In this document: piece by piece, positions 15,901 through 30,900 of the stretch
How positions within the stretch are numbered: position 1 is the first letter of the stretch
How the letters are laid out: every line of letters begins with the position of its first letter
NCBI GenBank assembly: GCA_035048485.1
Contig: CM068583.1
Coordinates: 26,284,841 to 26,348,840 of the forward strand
Direction: 5' to 3'
DNA length: 64,000 bases
Origin: Pteria penguin
Lineage: Eukaryota > Mollusca > Bivalvia > Pterioida > Pteriidae
The notes under the pieces: generated by a model
The model's database searches: none
What the model was told of the DNA's origin: nothing
What the model saw: only the letters and a program-made list of their open reading frames with translations
Position numbers and translations under genes: made by a program

Positions 15901-18900
15901 CCAATTTAGACTGACAAAACTTGAAGTAGTTATGAAGACCTTAAAAATACTTCCATCATTTTTGTAAGCAAATGCAGTGAGGAATGTCAAGTGAGTGTGG
16001 TCTGCAAAGACACAACACTGGCATTCTCTGTAACTTAACATTATATATTCTTTGTAATACTGTTATCCTTTAAGTTTATTCTTTATAACATATAAATATG
16101 ACATTAATATTTATTCCAGATTTTTTATGCAGTTACATACCCTTAGATTTCTCATCAACTTCTGCCGAGTTTTCACTGGCACGCTATTTTCTACCATAAA
16201 ATCCTTCATTTCTGATAAAGCCTACAAACATATATCATAAAATGAGGATAGCAGGGTAAGAAATACAATATTGAAGTCCAATATTTATTTAGCACCTCTT
16301 GATACTTTACACAGAGAATTACTTATAAACATAAAACTTTCATATGATTTTTGGTTCAATCACTGAACTGTTGTACTAGAATTTAAGGAAAAAAAGTCTA
16401 ATATTTCTATTTACTATCAGTAAACCTTCATGGAAAACGTAATAATTTATGGCTCTTCGCTGATTCTAGTTTTAAGAGAGAAATCCTAAACACTTGAGTG
16501 GTTGTTGATCAATATTAAATGATTTATAGTCTCAATAGCTATCAATTTACCAAAGAATACTTCAAACTTAAATCCTTTAATGTGCTCCTTCAAATGGTAT
16601 TATAAATCTACAGGTCTGTTTAAAGGGTCAATGAAGAAGGTCTAAAGGTACTTATACAGAAGTCTGATAGACTGAGTCGTTATTGTTAAACATCGCACAG
16701 CGGTTTATTTTTCACCAGTATGGTGATGGCAGATATCTGGTGTGTTGCTTAATAAAATTTGATAGCCTGACACAGGATTGGTTTTTACTGCCTCATCTCA
16801 AGGATGGGGTACTATCCAAGGACAAGGCATTGGCAAGACTCAAGTAGGGCACTATCCACAGACAGGGCATTGCCAAGATTTTGGCAGAATACTATCCAAG
16901 GAGGGCACTGACAACATTTTGGTACGACACTATCCAAGGACATGGCATAGGCAAGATTTGGTAGGATACTGTCCAAGGACAGGGCGGTGACAAGATTTTG
17001 GTAGGATACTATCCAATGACAAGACTCGGGTAGCATACTATGTAAGGACAAGGCACTGAAAAGATTTGTCTGAAACACTATCCAAGGACCTTCTAATGCT
17101 GAGCCAAACCATAGTCTCATTGTTGAAGGTAAAGCTACATTATTTCATACTTACTGTTATTGCATCATGTGCCATTTTGGCATTCAATTTCATTCCTTGC
17201 TTTTTCTGTAAAGATAACATATTCACGATAACTAATATTCACAAAAATTGATGCAACACTGTTTCATGTGAAGATAATTGAATAAGAAATGTGATAGATG
17301 TAAGAATAGTGTTATCTACATATTTGTTTTTAAATCATTGCTTTTCTTTGTGATCTTTTAGACTTTTAAAAGAAAGGATCTTTTTACAGCTTGCTGGTGG
17401 CAACCAAATTTAAATAGCAAAAGTTTTTTGTAAGTAGGTCAAACTTCAACGTCAAGTTCACAAAGTCAAAAATTGTGGTACAAAATGAAAGGTCTTGTCA
17501 CAAGGAATACACATATAAAGTATGGAAGTCCTATCTCTTGCTGTTCACAAGTTATGATCAAGGTTCAAGTTTTTGTCTATAGATGATGCTGCCGCCACCA
17601 TAAACAAAAACACCAGGGTATAACAAATGTTATCCAGACTTTTATCCCGGCGAGCTAAAAATTATTCTACCGTACTATCTCCAAATAATCAATTTTTTAT
17701 TCAGATGTATGAAGATAAAAATCTAAAAAAAAAAAACAAAATGGCTTAGGCCTCATTTATTATTTACACTCTGTTAACATGGTAGCTCTAGGTATCACTT
17801 GTAGTAAAATATTCTGTATTGTCTGCCAATTCTCATAAATTATGTAAAAACAGGACAATGTAACAAACCAATCATTTCAACACCATGTGAACAATCAATA
17901 CTAAAACTACAACAATTTTTGTTGGTTGGAAAAGAAAATGCTGAATCATAATGTATGGTTTTAAAACTATGAATAATGTATGTGTCAACTCACAGAGAGC
18001 ATAGAATATTCTAACCTCAACTTTACACATTGTTTAAGGCCTACTGGGATTACATAATCTATATGGTGGTAAGCAGTGTTAAGTCAGTGGAAGAGGAAAT
18101 TGTAGTCTCAGGGAAAGCAACCAACCTCTATTCTCATGACAATATCAATATTCAGGATGGCATATGGAAGTATCGGGATCACTAGCCCCCTTTTCCAGCT
18201 TTGTGATTTTTACAAAAAAATAAAGTTTGCTGTAATATAAATATACCTGTATCTTAATGGAATACGATGCCACCTACTGTCAATATATCACAAAGATGCA
18301 CAAATTGACATAAAGTTACAAAATACATCAGAAACCATGAAATTTCAATCTTTCTTACTAAATTTTAAGACAAACCACAAGTCTAACTCAGAACTGTCTC
18401 ATGTAGGGAAATGGCGCCCAATGAAGGACTCTCAAACAAAATCAAAAGTCAAGATGGTACATCCACCTTAGCTTGAAAACTTTGATCAAACGTATAAACT
18501 CACATCTGCCACCAGCTTCTGGATAAATGGCACCATGCCTGCCATATAATGAAATATTTCCCTGAGTTCATCATCTACAGCCTGTATCGTGAAGGCATCA
18601 TCATATTGCATTTCTTCAATGGTACCAATCTGAAACATTGTACATGAAAGTTTATGTTATAATATATAAAATATTATTATTCTATCTACAGTGTAACATT
18701 TAAGAAATAATGAGTCAATCAGTGCATTTTAAGACTAATGCTTTCAATGAGAAACTACTGAGCATAATCTTAAAAGATATTGATTTTCATAGTCTCATAA
18801 GCATTGCTGAGCCATGTGATGGATTTGTGTGACCTAAATCTATCCAACAACAGAAAACAGAGATGCTGTAAACCACCTTTTCTTTTGTGAGGATTTTAAT

Positions 18901-21900
18901 TTCACCTAAATATTTTGAGTATAACTAGATCTAGATAGCGAAATAAAGTTGTCGTCCCAAAATAAAGAAAAACTAAAAAAACTAAAAAAAAAAAAAACCC
19001 TGATTTCATTATCAAAATACACACATATATTTGTTTCTTGGGAAGATATATTTCTTGAATAAATCAATTTTGACAACCTTGGGAAGAAAAAATTTAATAT
19101 ATAATACCATTCAATTTAGAATTACAGTATTATAGATTATTAGATTTTTAAAGGGAAAATTTAAATTCAGCACATATGGTAAATATAGTTACATTACAGA
19201 AATGTGTGGTTTGATTATCCCAAAAGAAAATTATATAATTATTCAAATGCTCGTAACTAACATGGAAAATGTTCCATTTTTTGAGATACATGTATTAAGT
19301 AACTTTTAACAGAAAAATGATGTAGTTAGGGACAACATATATCAAAGAAGAAAAAGATACCTTTTCTATAATACATCATAGCATCCTTACAAATGCCATA
19401 GTATGAAAAAGATTACAAGTATTTTGAAAAAATAATGAAATGCACAACATGTATCAGACAAAAAAAATCTTGTAAAGGAAAATGTTGTAATATCAACACT
19501 TCGTTAAGTTTCTATGCATACTTTCAAAGAAATATAAATAGCTAGTACAGTACATAAGAAATCCTAGTTTCCCTAATACATTTTGGTTTTTTAAAAAGAA
19601 AGTAAAATCAAGAATGACATTACAAAAAGAAATCAAATGGACAATTACTTCAACAAGAATTTAACAATTAAAACAACAAGAACCTTCCCCAAGTCATCGT
19701 GATAATAGTAGTAATTTATATAGCATTTTCCCTGTTAACTGTGGGACTGATGTTCAAAGTGGCAATGAAATGTTGTTTCTAGTGACTTCATTGGTTGATA
19801 ATGCCTAATCACCTTGTGAAAAAGGAAAACCTCAAAAATTATAAGAACAGTTTTCCTGCATCTGTTCCAACTATTATCAATTGATATGTTTAAATACAAT
19901 CATGTAGTTTTATCCTAAACTTATTATTAATACCACATAGAAAATAAAATGATTCTATAAATGTCAAGAAAAGTTCTTGCTCATGCTTCAACAATGTAAA
20001 CATATATTAATAAAAAAAAAATCTAGACCATATTTTTATCATCAAAAGAAAATGAAAGCAGAGCATGCACTATGACATACAGTTGTGTAATTATGGACAA
20101 TTATTTCCACATTACAGTGTTTTTACCCACTTACATATATCCCATCACTTTTTTGAATTATTTTCTTCTGTTTCTTGGACTATGTATTCAAACAGTAGCA
20201 ATTTTTCATTATTTTTTTTTATTTTCCAATGATTACATTGAAATGAAATGGTCTTACTGACAAACAGATGACCTTGTAAGCAGCAACAAGGACAGTGGGT
20301 CTCAACAATGAATTCATGATAACAGCGCCTTAATACTCATCAGAATGAATAGCTTTTTTTCGTTATTGTTTTACGACATTTTAAGATTACTGCTCTTATA
20401 TAGTGGTGGCACCATCTTGATGCATTGCTTCATCATTTTATCCTATGCTACAGACCAGGGGTCAGTTGTTCGAAACTTTAACCACTGGTTTAGCTAACCA
20501 ATGTTTAAATTTCATCTAACTATATCTTTGAAACAATAAGATTTTAAGTCATAGCCTGTGTACTAATTTGTAGCATTTGAAACAAGCTTTGTAAAGTAAT
20601 TTAGGGTTTATACAGAAATCTTATAAATAATTTAACTTTAAGCACTGGTCAGCTTAACCAGTGGTTAAAGTTTTGAACAACTGACCACAGAAGTGGTGTG
20701 GGATTTTTTGTGTGTCAATGTATTTTGTGATGCAGGGGCTCATCTGAAGGACAGACAAATGATAAATGGCCTTAGAAATATCTAAGCCGACTGCCAGAAT
20801 CGAACTAGAGTTTGAAGTCTAGTACAATACCACTTGACCAAGCTGCCCCGCAAAAAGTATAGGTCAATATATAGAAAACATGTGTACGTCAAGTAATAGA
20901 TGTAATACTGCTTACTGTTCTACTTGTTTACAGTCTAAACAAAAGTGTATGAACAATTAAGTATTGAATATATATGTAATTTGTTGGAAGCTTGTTTACA
21001 CATGTACTACTCTAGATATGAGAATTTTAGATTTTCTAACAAAAAAAGAGTTGGATAAAGTTGGATATATTGAAATCAAAAGCTTTTCATTAAAAGTGGA
21101 AATGGTGCATGGATTGAAATGGAACAAATTCTGACAATTTTCAGAGTTTTGTCTATTGAATCTAGAGCAGAATGCACAACAATGACACACTTACTCGTCC
21201 CTGTCTAACGGTGCCATCCTGGTTTGCCATAGTGAGGTGAAAAACACAAGTTACAATAGCAAAGTCAGGTTATGATGTCATACAAACATACACATGGTAA
21301 TACATCATCATGCACTTGGGATATACAAATGTCATCATACAAACATACGCTTAATATATATACAGTCATTCTAAAATCTTTGATTTCACACTGAGATACA
21401 TAATTAAAAACCCATACAATCACATACAAAACATGCAATGACTCCCACAAACATACTGTGCTTCAATCAAACAAGTAGTGTATCATACAAAGATGTAGTG
21501 TACCATACCAACAAGTAGTGTATCATACAAACATGTAGTGTATCATACAGACATGTAGTTCTTCATACAATCATGTAGTCCAATGTTCTTCATACTGCAT
21601 ACACACAAAAATGTGGTACTTCATGCAAACATGTAGTATATCATACAAACATGAAGTGTATCATACAAAACACAAGGCTTATCATACAAACATGTAGTGT
21701 ATCATACAAACATTTAGTGTATCATACAAACATGTAGTGTATCTTACAAGCATGTAGTACCTCATACAAACATGAAGTGTATCATACAAAACACAAGGCT
21801 TATCATACAAACATGTAGTGTATCATACAAACATTTAGTGTATCATACAAACATGTAGTGTATCATACAAACATTTAGTGTATCATGTAATGTATCATAC

Positions 21901-24900
21901 AAACATGTAGTGTATCTTACAAGCATGTAGTATTTCATACAATACTTCACACAAATATGCAGTGTATAAACATATGCATGTGTATCATACAATAACTATG
22001 TGAAAGTGGTTCAGATTTATAATCTTAGGAATGGTAAAATTCTCGTAATCATTATAATGTCCATAAAATAATTTTCTTAAATTTGATATAATGAACTCAA
22101 CTAACTCTCCATAAATGATTATCCTGTGTGGGTAACTTTAGTGAGTTGGTATTACAAGAAGACAAAAGTGACAAATAATATCCAGTCCCAGCAGAAACTG
22201 TTTTTAAAACACTGAATTTAAATCTTGTATTGTATTTTGATTTTTCTGGATTAATGATGTTTTGATGGTAATGATGACAATACCACACCATTCTGCTAGA
22301 TATACTGAGAGAGGACAATACCACACCATTCTGCCAGATATACTGAAGGAGGACAATACCACACCATTCTGCTAGATATACTGAAGGAGGACAATACCAC
22401 ACCATTCTGCTAGATATACTGAAGGAGGACAATACCACATCATTCTGCTAGATATATTGAAGGAGGACAATACCACAACCTTCTGCTAGATATACTGAAG
22501 GAGGACAATACCACACCATTCTGCTAGATATATTGAAGGAGGACAATACCACACCATTCTGCTAGATATACTGAAGGAGGACAATACCACACCATTCTGC
22601 TAGATATATTGAAGGAGGACAATACCACAACCTTCTGCTAGATATACTGAAGGAGGACAATACCACACCATTCTGCTAGATATATTGAAGGAGGACAATA
22701 CCACACCATTCTGCTAGATATACTGAGGGAGGACAATACCACACCATTGTGCTAGATATATTGAAGGAGGACAATACCACAACATTCTGCTAGATATACT
22801 GAAGGAAGACAATACCACACCATTCTGCTAGATATACTGAAGGAGGAGAATACCACACCATTCTGCTAGATATACTGAGGGAGGACAATACCACAACCTT
22901 CTGCTAGATATACTGAAGGAGGACAATACCACACCATTCTGCTAGATATACTGAAGGAGGAGAATACCACACCATTCTGCTAGATATACTGAGGGAGGAC
23001 AATACCACAACATTCTGCTAGATATACTGAAGGAGGACAATACCACATCATTCTGCTAGATATACTGAAGGAAGACAATACCACACCATTCTGCTAGATA
23101 TACTGAAGGAGGAGAATACCACACCATTCTGCTAGATATACTGAGGGAGGACAATACCACACCATTCTGCTAGATATACTGAGAGAGGACAATACCACAC
23201 CATTCTGCTAGATATACTGAAGGAGGACAATACCACATCATTCTGCTAGATATACTGAAGGAAGACAATACCACACCATTCTGCTAGATATACTGAAGGA
23301 GGAGAATACCACACCATTCTGCTAGATATACTGAGGGAGGACAATACCACAACCTTCTGCTAGATATACTGAAGGAGGACAATACCACACCATTCTGCTA
23401 GATATATTGAAGGAGGACAATACCACACCATTCTGCTAGATATACTGAAGGAGGACAATACCACACCATTCTGCTAGATATATTGAAGGAGGACAATACC
23501 ACACCATTCTGCTAGATATATTGAAGGAGGACAATACCACACCATTCTGCTAGATATACTGAGGGAGGACAATACCACACCATTGTGCTAGATATATTGA
23601 AGGAGGACAATACCACAACATTCTGCTAGATATACTGAAGGAGGACAATGCCACATCATTCTGCTAGATATACTGAGGGAGGACAATACCACAACCTTCT
23701 GCTAGATATACTAAAGGAGGACAATACCACAAAATTCTGCTGGATATACTGAGGGAGGACAATACCACACCATTTTGCTAGATATACTGTGGGAGGACAA
23801 TACCACACCATTTTGCTAGATATACTGTGGGAGGACAATACCACACCATTCTGCTAGATATACTGAGAAAGGACAATACCACATAATTCTGCTGAATTAC
23901 TAAAGGAGGACAATACTGAGCTCGAGGGTGGACAATACCACGCCATTCTGCTAGATATCCTGAGGGAAGACAATACCTGTTTAAGTTGAGCATTACTCCA
24001 TTTCAGTGAGCCCATAGACTTTGTGTCTTCTGATTGTACCAACTGCTTCCTCTTATACTCATCTGTAATCAGAAATTTTCAATTATGCTGATGATCTTTA
24101 TACATATATATACATGTACATGTGTAAATAAACTCCAAATAAAGTTTTTGCTATGGCCTATAAATGATTGAAAGTTTTTTCAATGTTATCTGAAATTAAA
24201 GCATGTTGTATTTAAATATCATTTCACGGTAGAGATATACACATTAGATCATAAGAAAAAAGAAGAACTTAATAGAAGACAGAGGAAGAGAGGTTTTTTC
24301 CCATATTATAGCATGTAGATCGTCTTTAGACATTCAAATGAATTTCTTTTTCACTATAACAAAAATAAATGAGAACACCACAAAATTTAAGCAACTAAAA
24401 TACATGAATAATATTCAATACTGACCAGCAAATGCATGCAACCAGTGACCAGTAACTACATTTTCTATCCTGCAATAGCTGTCCAGAGGGATGTCATCAT
24501 TCTCCTGTAAACAAAAAGGTCAAGGTCATTACTAAAGAAGTACAATCTAGTAGAATCCCATTTTTAGGAAACAAAATATTAAAATGGTTATAATCAATTA
24601 AGAGCAAAAATTATGATTGTGTTACTGGTATTCATTAAATGATGTTATCTATTTTTACAAGTTTCGTTTCAATATAATATCTTAACGGTTTCATATCAGC
24701 ACTATTTGTATATCATGGTTTCTTACAAGTTTAAAAAGAAAAGATAAAAGCTAAAGTGACGTAGAAGAAGTTTACAACATAAATTATGGACAATATCATG
24801 TGAAAAAATTTATTGTCATTTAACAGTCAAAGTTAAGTCACAACCACCATAACTTTTATGTCAAGGTCATTAAATCTTGAAAATTTACGACAGAATTTAC

Positions 24901-27900
24901 AAAAATAAAACTCAAAATCATTTCTGTACATCATTTAAAAACTTTTCTTTTGTAATACTGTAAATGTAAAAGTGTTCAATGCTTAATACTGAATGTAATG
25001 AAAGCTTGAAGCAATATTAAGGATAAAACACATGGAATTAATGAAGATCATTGATGGAGTTGATCATTTCCTGTACCATCAGACCTGGTTTAACGACCAC
25101 CTGTATGAAACAGTCACCTGTCTTAAACAACCACCTAGCTCTGTTCATTAACTCTGATTATAAAAAAACAAATCCACCTGTATTAAGAGACTACCTGTCT
25201 TAAGTGACCACTTTTCCACCCTCCCTTTGGTGGTCGCTTGAAACAGGTGTGACTGTACATTGAAAAAATATTAACATGCATGAGTGTGTTTTACTTCATC
25301 ATTGTGGAAAGCCTGTGTTTGTGAAAATGCATTGCTTCATTATATCCACCAATGGTTATATATACTGGATATGACCAAGTGTTGTGCTAGACTTCTAACC
25401 ACTGATCAACTATCATAATCCAGACTGGCTAAACATTCTACTAAGGAGTATATTATATAAGTAAAAGTGACCAATGAATGTCAACAACCTTTGGGTCATT
25501 TATTCCTTCTTTTAACATGTACATATCACAATTCAAAGGAAAGGGATTGTATAAATCAATTAAGAAATCTTTTAATCTGATTACCCAGGTTTGAAATTAA
25601 TCCTAAAATGTCATTAACGATGTTTTTCCCACTCAAGACCTTAAACATTAAAATCATAAATCTAGCTCTAGTAAGTGTAGTACAAAAAGTTCACTGGGAA
25701 GTTTTCCCAAAATGAGTATGTTACAAACAAAAAGCAACAACATTAAAACAAAATATACTATAAGAATTAATTTTCTTAATATAACTTCCTAATTTTGATC
25801 AATTAAAAGATTTCATTAATATTGCACATAACGTTCTATGCTGAATTTATTTGGTTCCAGCACCAGTCAATTTCATTCTGGTTTTTTTTTTGGTAGTTTT
25901 TTGTTATTATTTGGAAGGAGAATAACTAAAGAAAAATAGTCTTCTTTCATCCAAATAGACAACACTTGGTACTTACCGAAGACTACAGTGGTAAATAACA
26001 TAATCATAATATATAATTATTCTGCACAGATTACTCAGAATTTTAACATCTATATCAAAGTAATATTATATGTGTGAATTCAAGGAAGGACAATAAGACT
26101 TAAGATAAATAAAGATACCACCAGAGGTCAGGAGCCACCTGGTGTTACTGTTTTTAAAATTCCTACTTTGCCCAATTCATTTGTAAATGCAAAAATTCTT
26201 GAAAACAAGCAAGATTAAGTAATACACTTCTATCATTCTTTTTATTTCATTTTAAATTTTGTATTTTTCTATAAATATTTAAATATAAAATGAAATACAC
26301 TATAAGTACATTTACACATTTTTATCACAAAATGTAACAATTATACTGAATATAAAATTCTTGTAGAGAGAGTTCCACGTGGACAATGAACAAGCATACA
26401 AAGCATGTGTATTCTCAAGAGCACTTTACTACTGTGCCATATATCAACAGCAAGCACCTTGATGTGCCGTGTTATGTTTGAAGAATGTGAATACATTTGA
26501 TAGGCTGAATGAGTAACACCTTACCCTAATGACTGGATGAAGTCGGAAAACAGTGCTGGGGTCATTGTGGTCATCTGTCAAGGAAACACTTCCTTTTTGG
26601 TCTACAGCTAAGTATTTCCGCGAACACATGTGGATTATTTTACACTGTTGCTCCCACTTTAATACGCCACCTGGATTAAAATAGATTGTAGGTCACTCAG
26701 TGAAATTTGAATTTCCAGAAAAGTATTGAGTGGTATTCAATCATTTGAAATAAGATAAAGTTACAGATTTTTCTGAATGTTGTTTGTTAACCCCCCCCCC
26801 TCTTCTTCACAGTATGGGGTTTACAAATCCTAATATTTGCCACAATAGTTAGAAAACAATGATATTTTGCATACTAATAGACTTAAAATTTTCTGTGGGA
26901 TAGTAAGTAAATATATATAAATATTGCATGAAAAGAAATAATTTTCATACCTTGAACTGGTCCCTCTTGAAGTTCTACCTGCCAATATGTGACAGCTGAT
27001 GAACTTGGAAATAAAGTCTTAGGATTTGATTGATCCAAAGGTCTCATTCGCAAATGTACTGAAAATTCAAAGAAATCATTACACACAAAAGAGTGGAGCT
27101 TCTTCATTTCATTTACTTCTTCAAAAGATATCACACATTTCTGTTTAGAAAATTCAATCAAACAGTCATCTTTTCAAAAACAGAAACTACATCACCAAAC
27201 AGATTTCCTAAAAACAATTCAATTTCCTTCAGATTTAAAATGATTGAAGTCCATTATTTTGTATCATACCATTTTCTAGTAATTCTTCATTAAATAATCC
27301 CTCTGCCACTAGGTAAGCCTCCATCTCTTTGTGGTAGAAGCGGATCATGTCCCCTACTTTCACTTTCTCTGCATCATCAGGTCCTGGCTTATATTTCCTG
27401 TACACAGTAAAACCTGACTGCTGCACTGATAAGTTCAATTCATGGCTGTAAAAACAAACATCAGACAGAGGAATTTGTAAAACACTTCCTTCAAAAAGTT
27501 TTTTCAATTCTGAGGTTTCTTATTTGAAAAGGTAAATGAACATAATACGTGAAAATTGGAAATTTTAATAAGTGTAAAGTAGAACTATTCTAACAAGATA
27601 AATACCCCACCGCAACAAAATTTGAAGTAGGGCAAAGACCAAGGCAAAGGTTACGAGGTCAAAAATTTTGGTACCAACAAAAAGGTCTTGCTACAAGGAA
27701 TACACATATATGAAGGCCACATCTTTTTTGGTTCAAAAGTTAAGGCTAAGGTAAAAGTTTACATAATGTAGGTCAAACGTCAGGTCAAAGTCATGAGGTT
27801 AAAAATTTTGGTACCAAAAGACAGGTCTTAAGTTAAGGCTAAGGTTAAAGTTTTTCAAAAGTAGGTCAAACATCAAGGTCACAGGGTCAAAATTTAGCAA

Positions 27901-30900
27901 TTGACAGAAAGGTCTTACTGCAAGGAATACACACGTATAGTATGAAGGACCCATCTGTATTGGATAAAAAGTTATGGCCAAGGTTCAAGTTTTACAAAAA
28001 TAGCTCAAACGTCAAGGTCAAGGTCACAAGTTAAAAAATTTTGGTACTGATAAAAAGGTCTTGCCACAAGGAATACACATGTACAGTATGAAGGCCCCAT
28101 CTCTTTTGGTTCAAAAGTTATGGCCAAGGTTCAAGTTTTCTGGACAGACAGACAGACAGACAGACAATGTGATTCCAATATATCCCCCAAACTTCGTTTG
28201 CAGGGGGTATAATTAATACTTCTGGGTTTTTTTTCTTCTTACCTAATAATATTGTTTGACTGTATTTTTTCTGTGTAAATGCATCTTTCATGGTTCACTA
28301 AGAGAACTCAAGTTAGTGCATTTATGCAGAGATGCAAATAAAGGCAAAATTTTATCACTTAAAATATACATGTAATACTCCTTCATTTACCCTTTTTCAT
28401 ACTCTGTAGAATTATGGAAGTTTTTACACATTCATCGAGGTCAAGGATAGTAGTAGTACATTGAAATATGTTTGGACACTTACCATTGGGAATATACAGA
28501 TGCACTGCCCAGGTGACCTTTACTGACATGCAGATATGACCCTGAAGATTTTACACTCTCAAGGACAACTTGATCATCAACTTGTACTACATCACCTTCT
28601 GCCTTGACCTTGTACCTTGGCATGATCTTGAATTGTGCATGCTTGGCATTTTCTGACAAAAGTTCCACCTGTGAAAACAAAAAATGAAATGAAAAATATA
28701 GACAACAGATGTGTTTGTGAAACACTTTATCCTGGTGGTCAGACTGATATGTCATATGCAATGTATCACTATTGCGAAATGACATATTTAATCTACTGTC
28801 TTTCTAACTTATATTTCAGTCATAAATACTTCAAAAGTTATACCAAGGTTAAAGTTAAGGCAGACAGATAAATGTACCGGTAAAGCTCAAACTAGAGTAG
28901 GGGGCAAAAACATTAAAAATCAGCAATATTGTGTATCATATATGTCATAAATTCAACCTATTCTTCAATTTTTCCCTCAGTAATTTCCCTTTTATTTCTA
29001 GAAAGAAATAACCACATAGAAATTTAAATCTCTTTCTTGATTTAAAACTTTTTGTTAAATAATCGATTTAATATAAATTACAAGTATACACTGTAATATA
29101 CTGAAGTTGTAAATCTATACAAGGATATGTGGATCGATTTTCTGCTTTAAAAAATCTAAACATGATCAATATCTTGTGCAACTTTGATCTTTAATAAACC
29201 CATCACACAAGTACCTCAGGTTAAAAGTACTTCAATTTAAAAGGACTACTAAGTGTTTAAAGCACTGTAGCAATCTCTTGGATGTGGAACAATGTCTGAC
29301 TGATGAAGGAGGAATGGGAGACTGTTAATGCAATCAATATAATATCAGCAATTTACTGAACAGCTACAAGTTGATACATCTGACAATGGTTGAAATAAGT
29401 TTAAAGTATGCAACCATGACCTACACTCCAGTGGTAAACTCATGTCAGAACAATAAAATTATAAAATCAAATCTTTATTTACAGTTTTTTCTACTCAATA
29501 CTGATCTGCTCAATGCAGACCTTATTATTATCTTATAATATTATTATACTCCTTTAGGAGGTCTGTACTATATTGGAAGAAGAAGAAGATAATAATATAA
29601 AAAATATGAAAAAAATTCAAAACTCATTATAAAGACATTCCTTTCAAGTAAAACAAATTCTTAAAGATTTTCTGGCATGTGAGGTCATTATTTTGTGAAA
29701 TATATCCCAGTCAGCACTTTATTTTGCTGAAGTATGTATGGAAGGCAAGAACATGATGTCTTTTTTAGTTATGTATTATTTGTTACTGAAGTTATAGTCA
29801 GTGATAAAAGTGGCAGAAGAAAAACTGTTGATAAATTAACAGATCTGAAACAATATGGTTCTTATGAATATTGTTATAACAAACAATATAACATTTTTTA
29901 TGTATCTTTCTATATATGTACATAAAAAATTTTAATCTATAAAGCCTTTTGTGAAAAAAAAAGTTTTGTATAAAATCTACTGAAATGCACACAACATAGG
30001 GTCAGGGAAACAATACAAAATTCAAACAACAGAACTAGATCTATATAAATTTACTACATTTTCTATGCGAATGAACATTTGAGTGAAAGTTTTGTTGGTA
30101 GCAATGACTGTATACAAGAATATATAATTTCTATTATTGATTCAGTGTATCACTATCAACTAAACCTACTCCAAACATGAATTTATATAGGCAAATAAAA
30201 GCAAAAGGAAGGATATTCTAGAACACCTTTGTTGAAGACAGAAATCAATAAGAGACAGTGATAAGCTATCGAATACAAAATCTCTGACAAACTGCTTAGC
30301 AACAGAGTGTAGAATTACTTATACCATTATGTAACCTGAATTTATACATTCTACTATAAAATCCTATGTTACTATGACAACATGGCTTTTAGATGAGAAT
30401 ATAGTACTTTATGCATTCATAATTAATATTTATTTGGTTGTAAAATAATCACCGTTACCATGACAACAACATACTCACCGCCATGTTATTGCTTTCTGTG
30501 GTGGAGGTTTTTGTTGTGCTCACATGGACGTACTTGTTGGTGAAAAGATGACGGAGCTGTAAAATAGAAATTCCAATTCATCATAATTGCTATTGGTTCA
30601 TAATAAATGAAATTTTTACATAAATATTTGGTTTGTTTATTACTGCCTAATGACATGATCACATCATTATTCTTTTACCTACACCTGAGACCAATGTTTA
30701 GTGATGGAAAAAACCAAAATGCCCAAAGAAAACTACTGACCTTCCTAAGGTACACAAGCAGATCTTTCGACTGACCTTTGTCAGCTGGTACAAAGCAGAT
30801 TTTCCAACTAACCATTGTCAGCTAGTGCAGTGACAGATCTTTCCATTGTCCTTTATCAACTAGAACACTGACAGATCTTTCCACTGACCTTTGTAAGCTA

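Noticed and set aside
22097..24042. CRISPR-like repeat array or repeat protein
   Set aside because: Units are contiguous 38-bp copies without unique spacers, in a eukaryotic intron; the frames through it are interrupted by stops.
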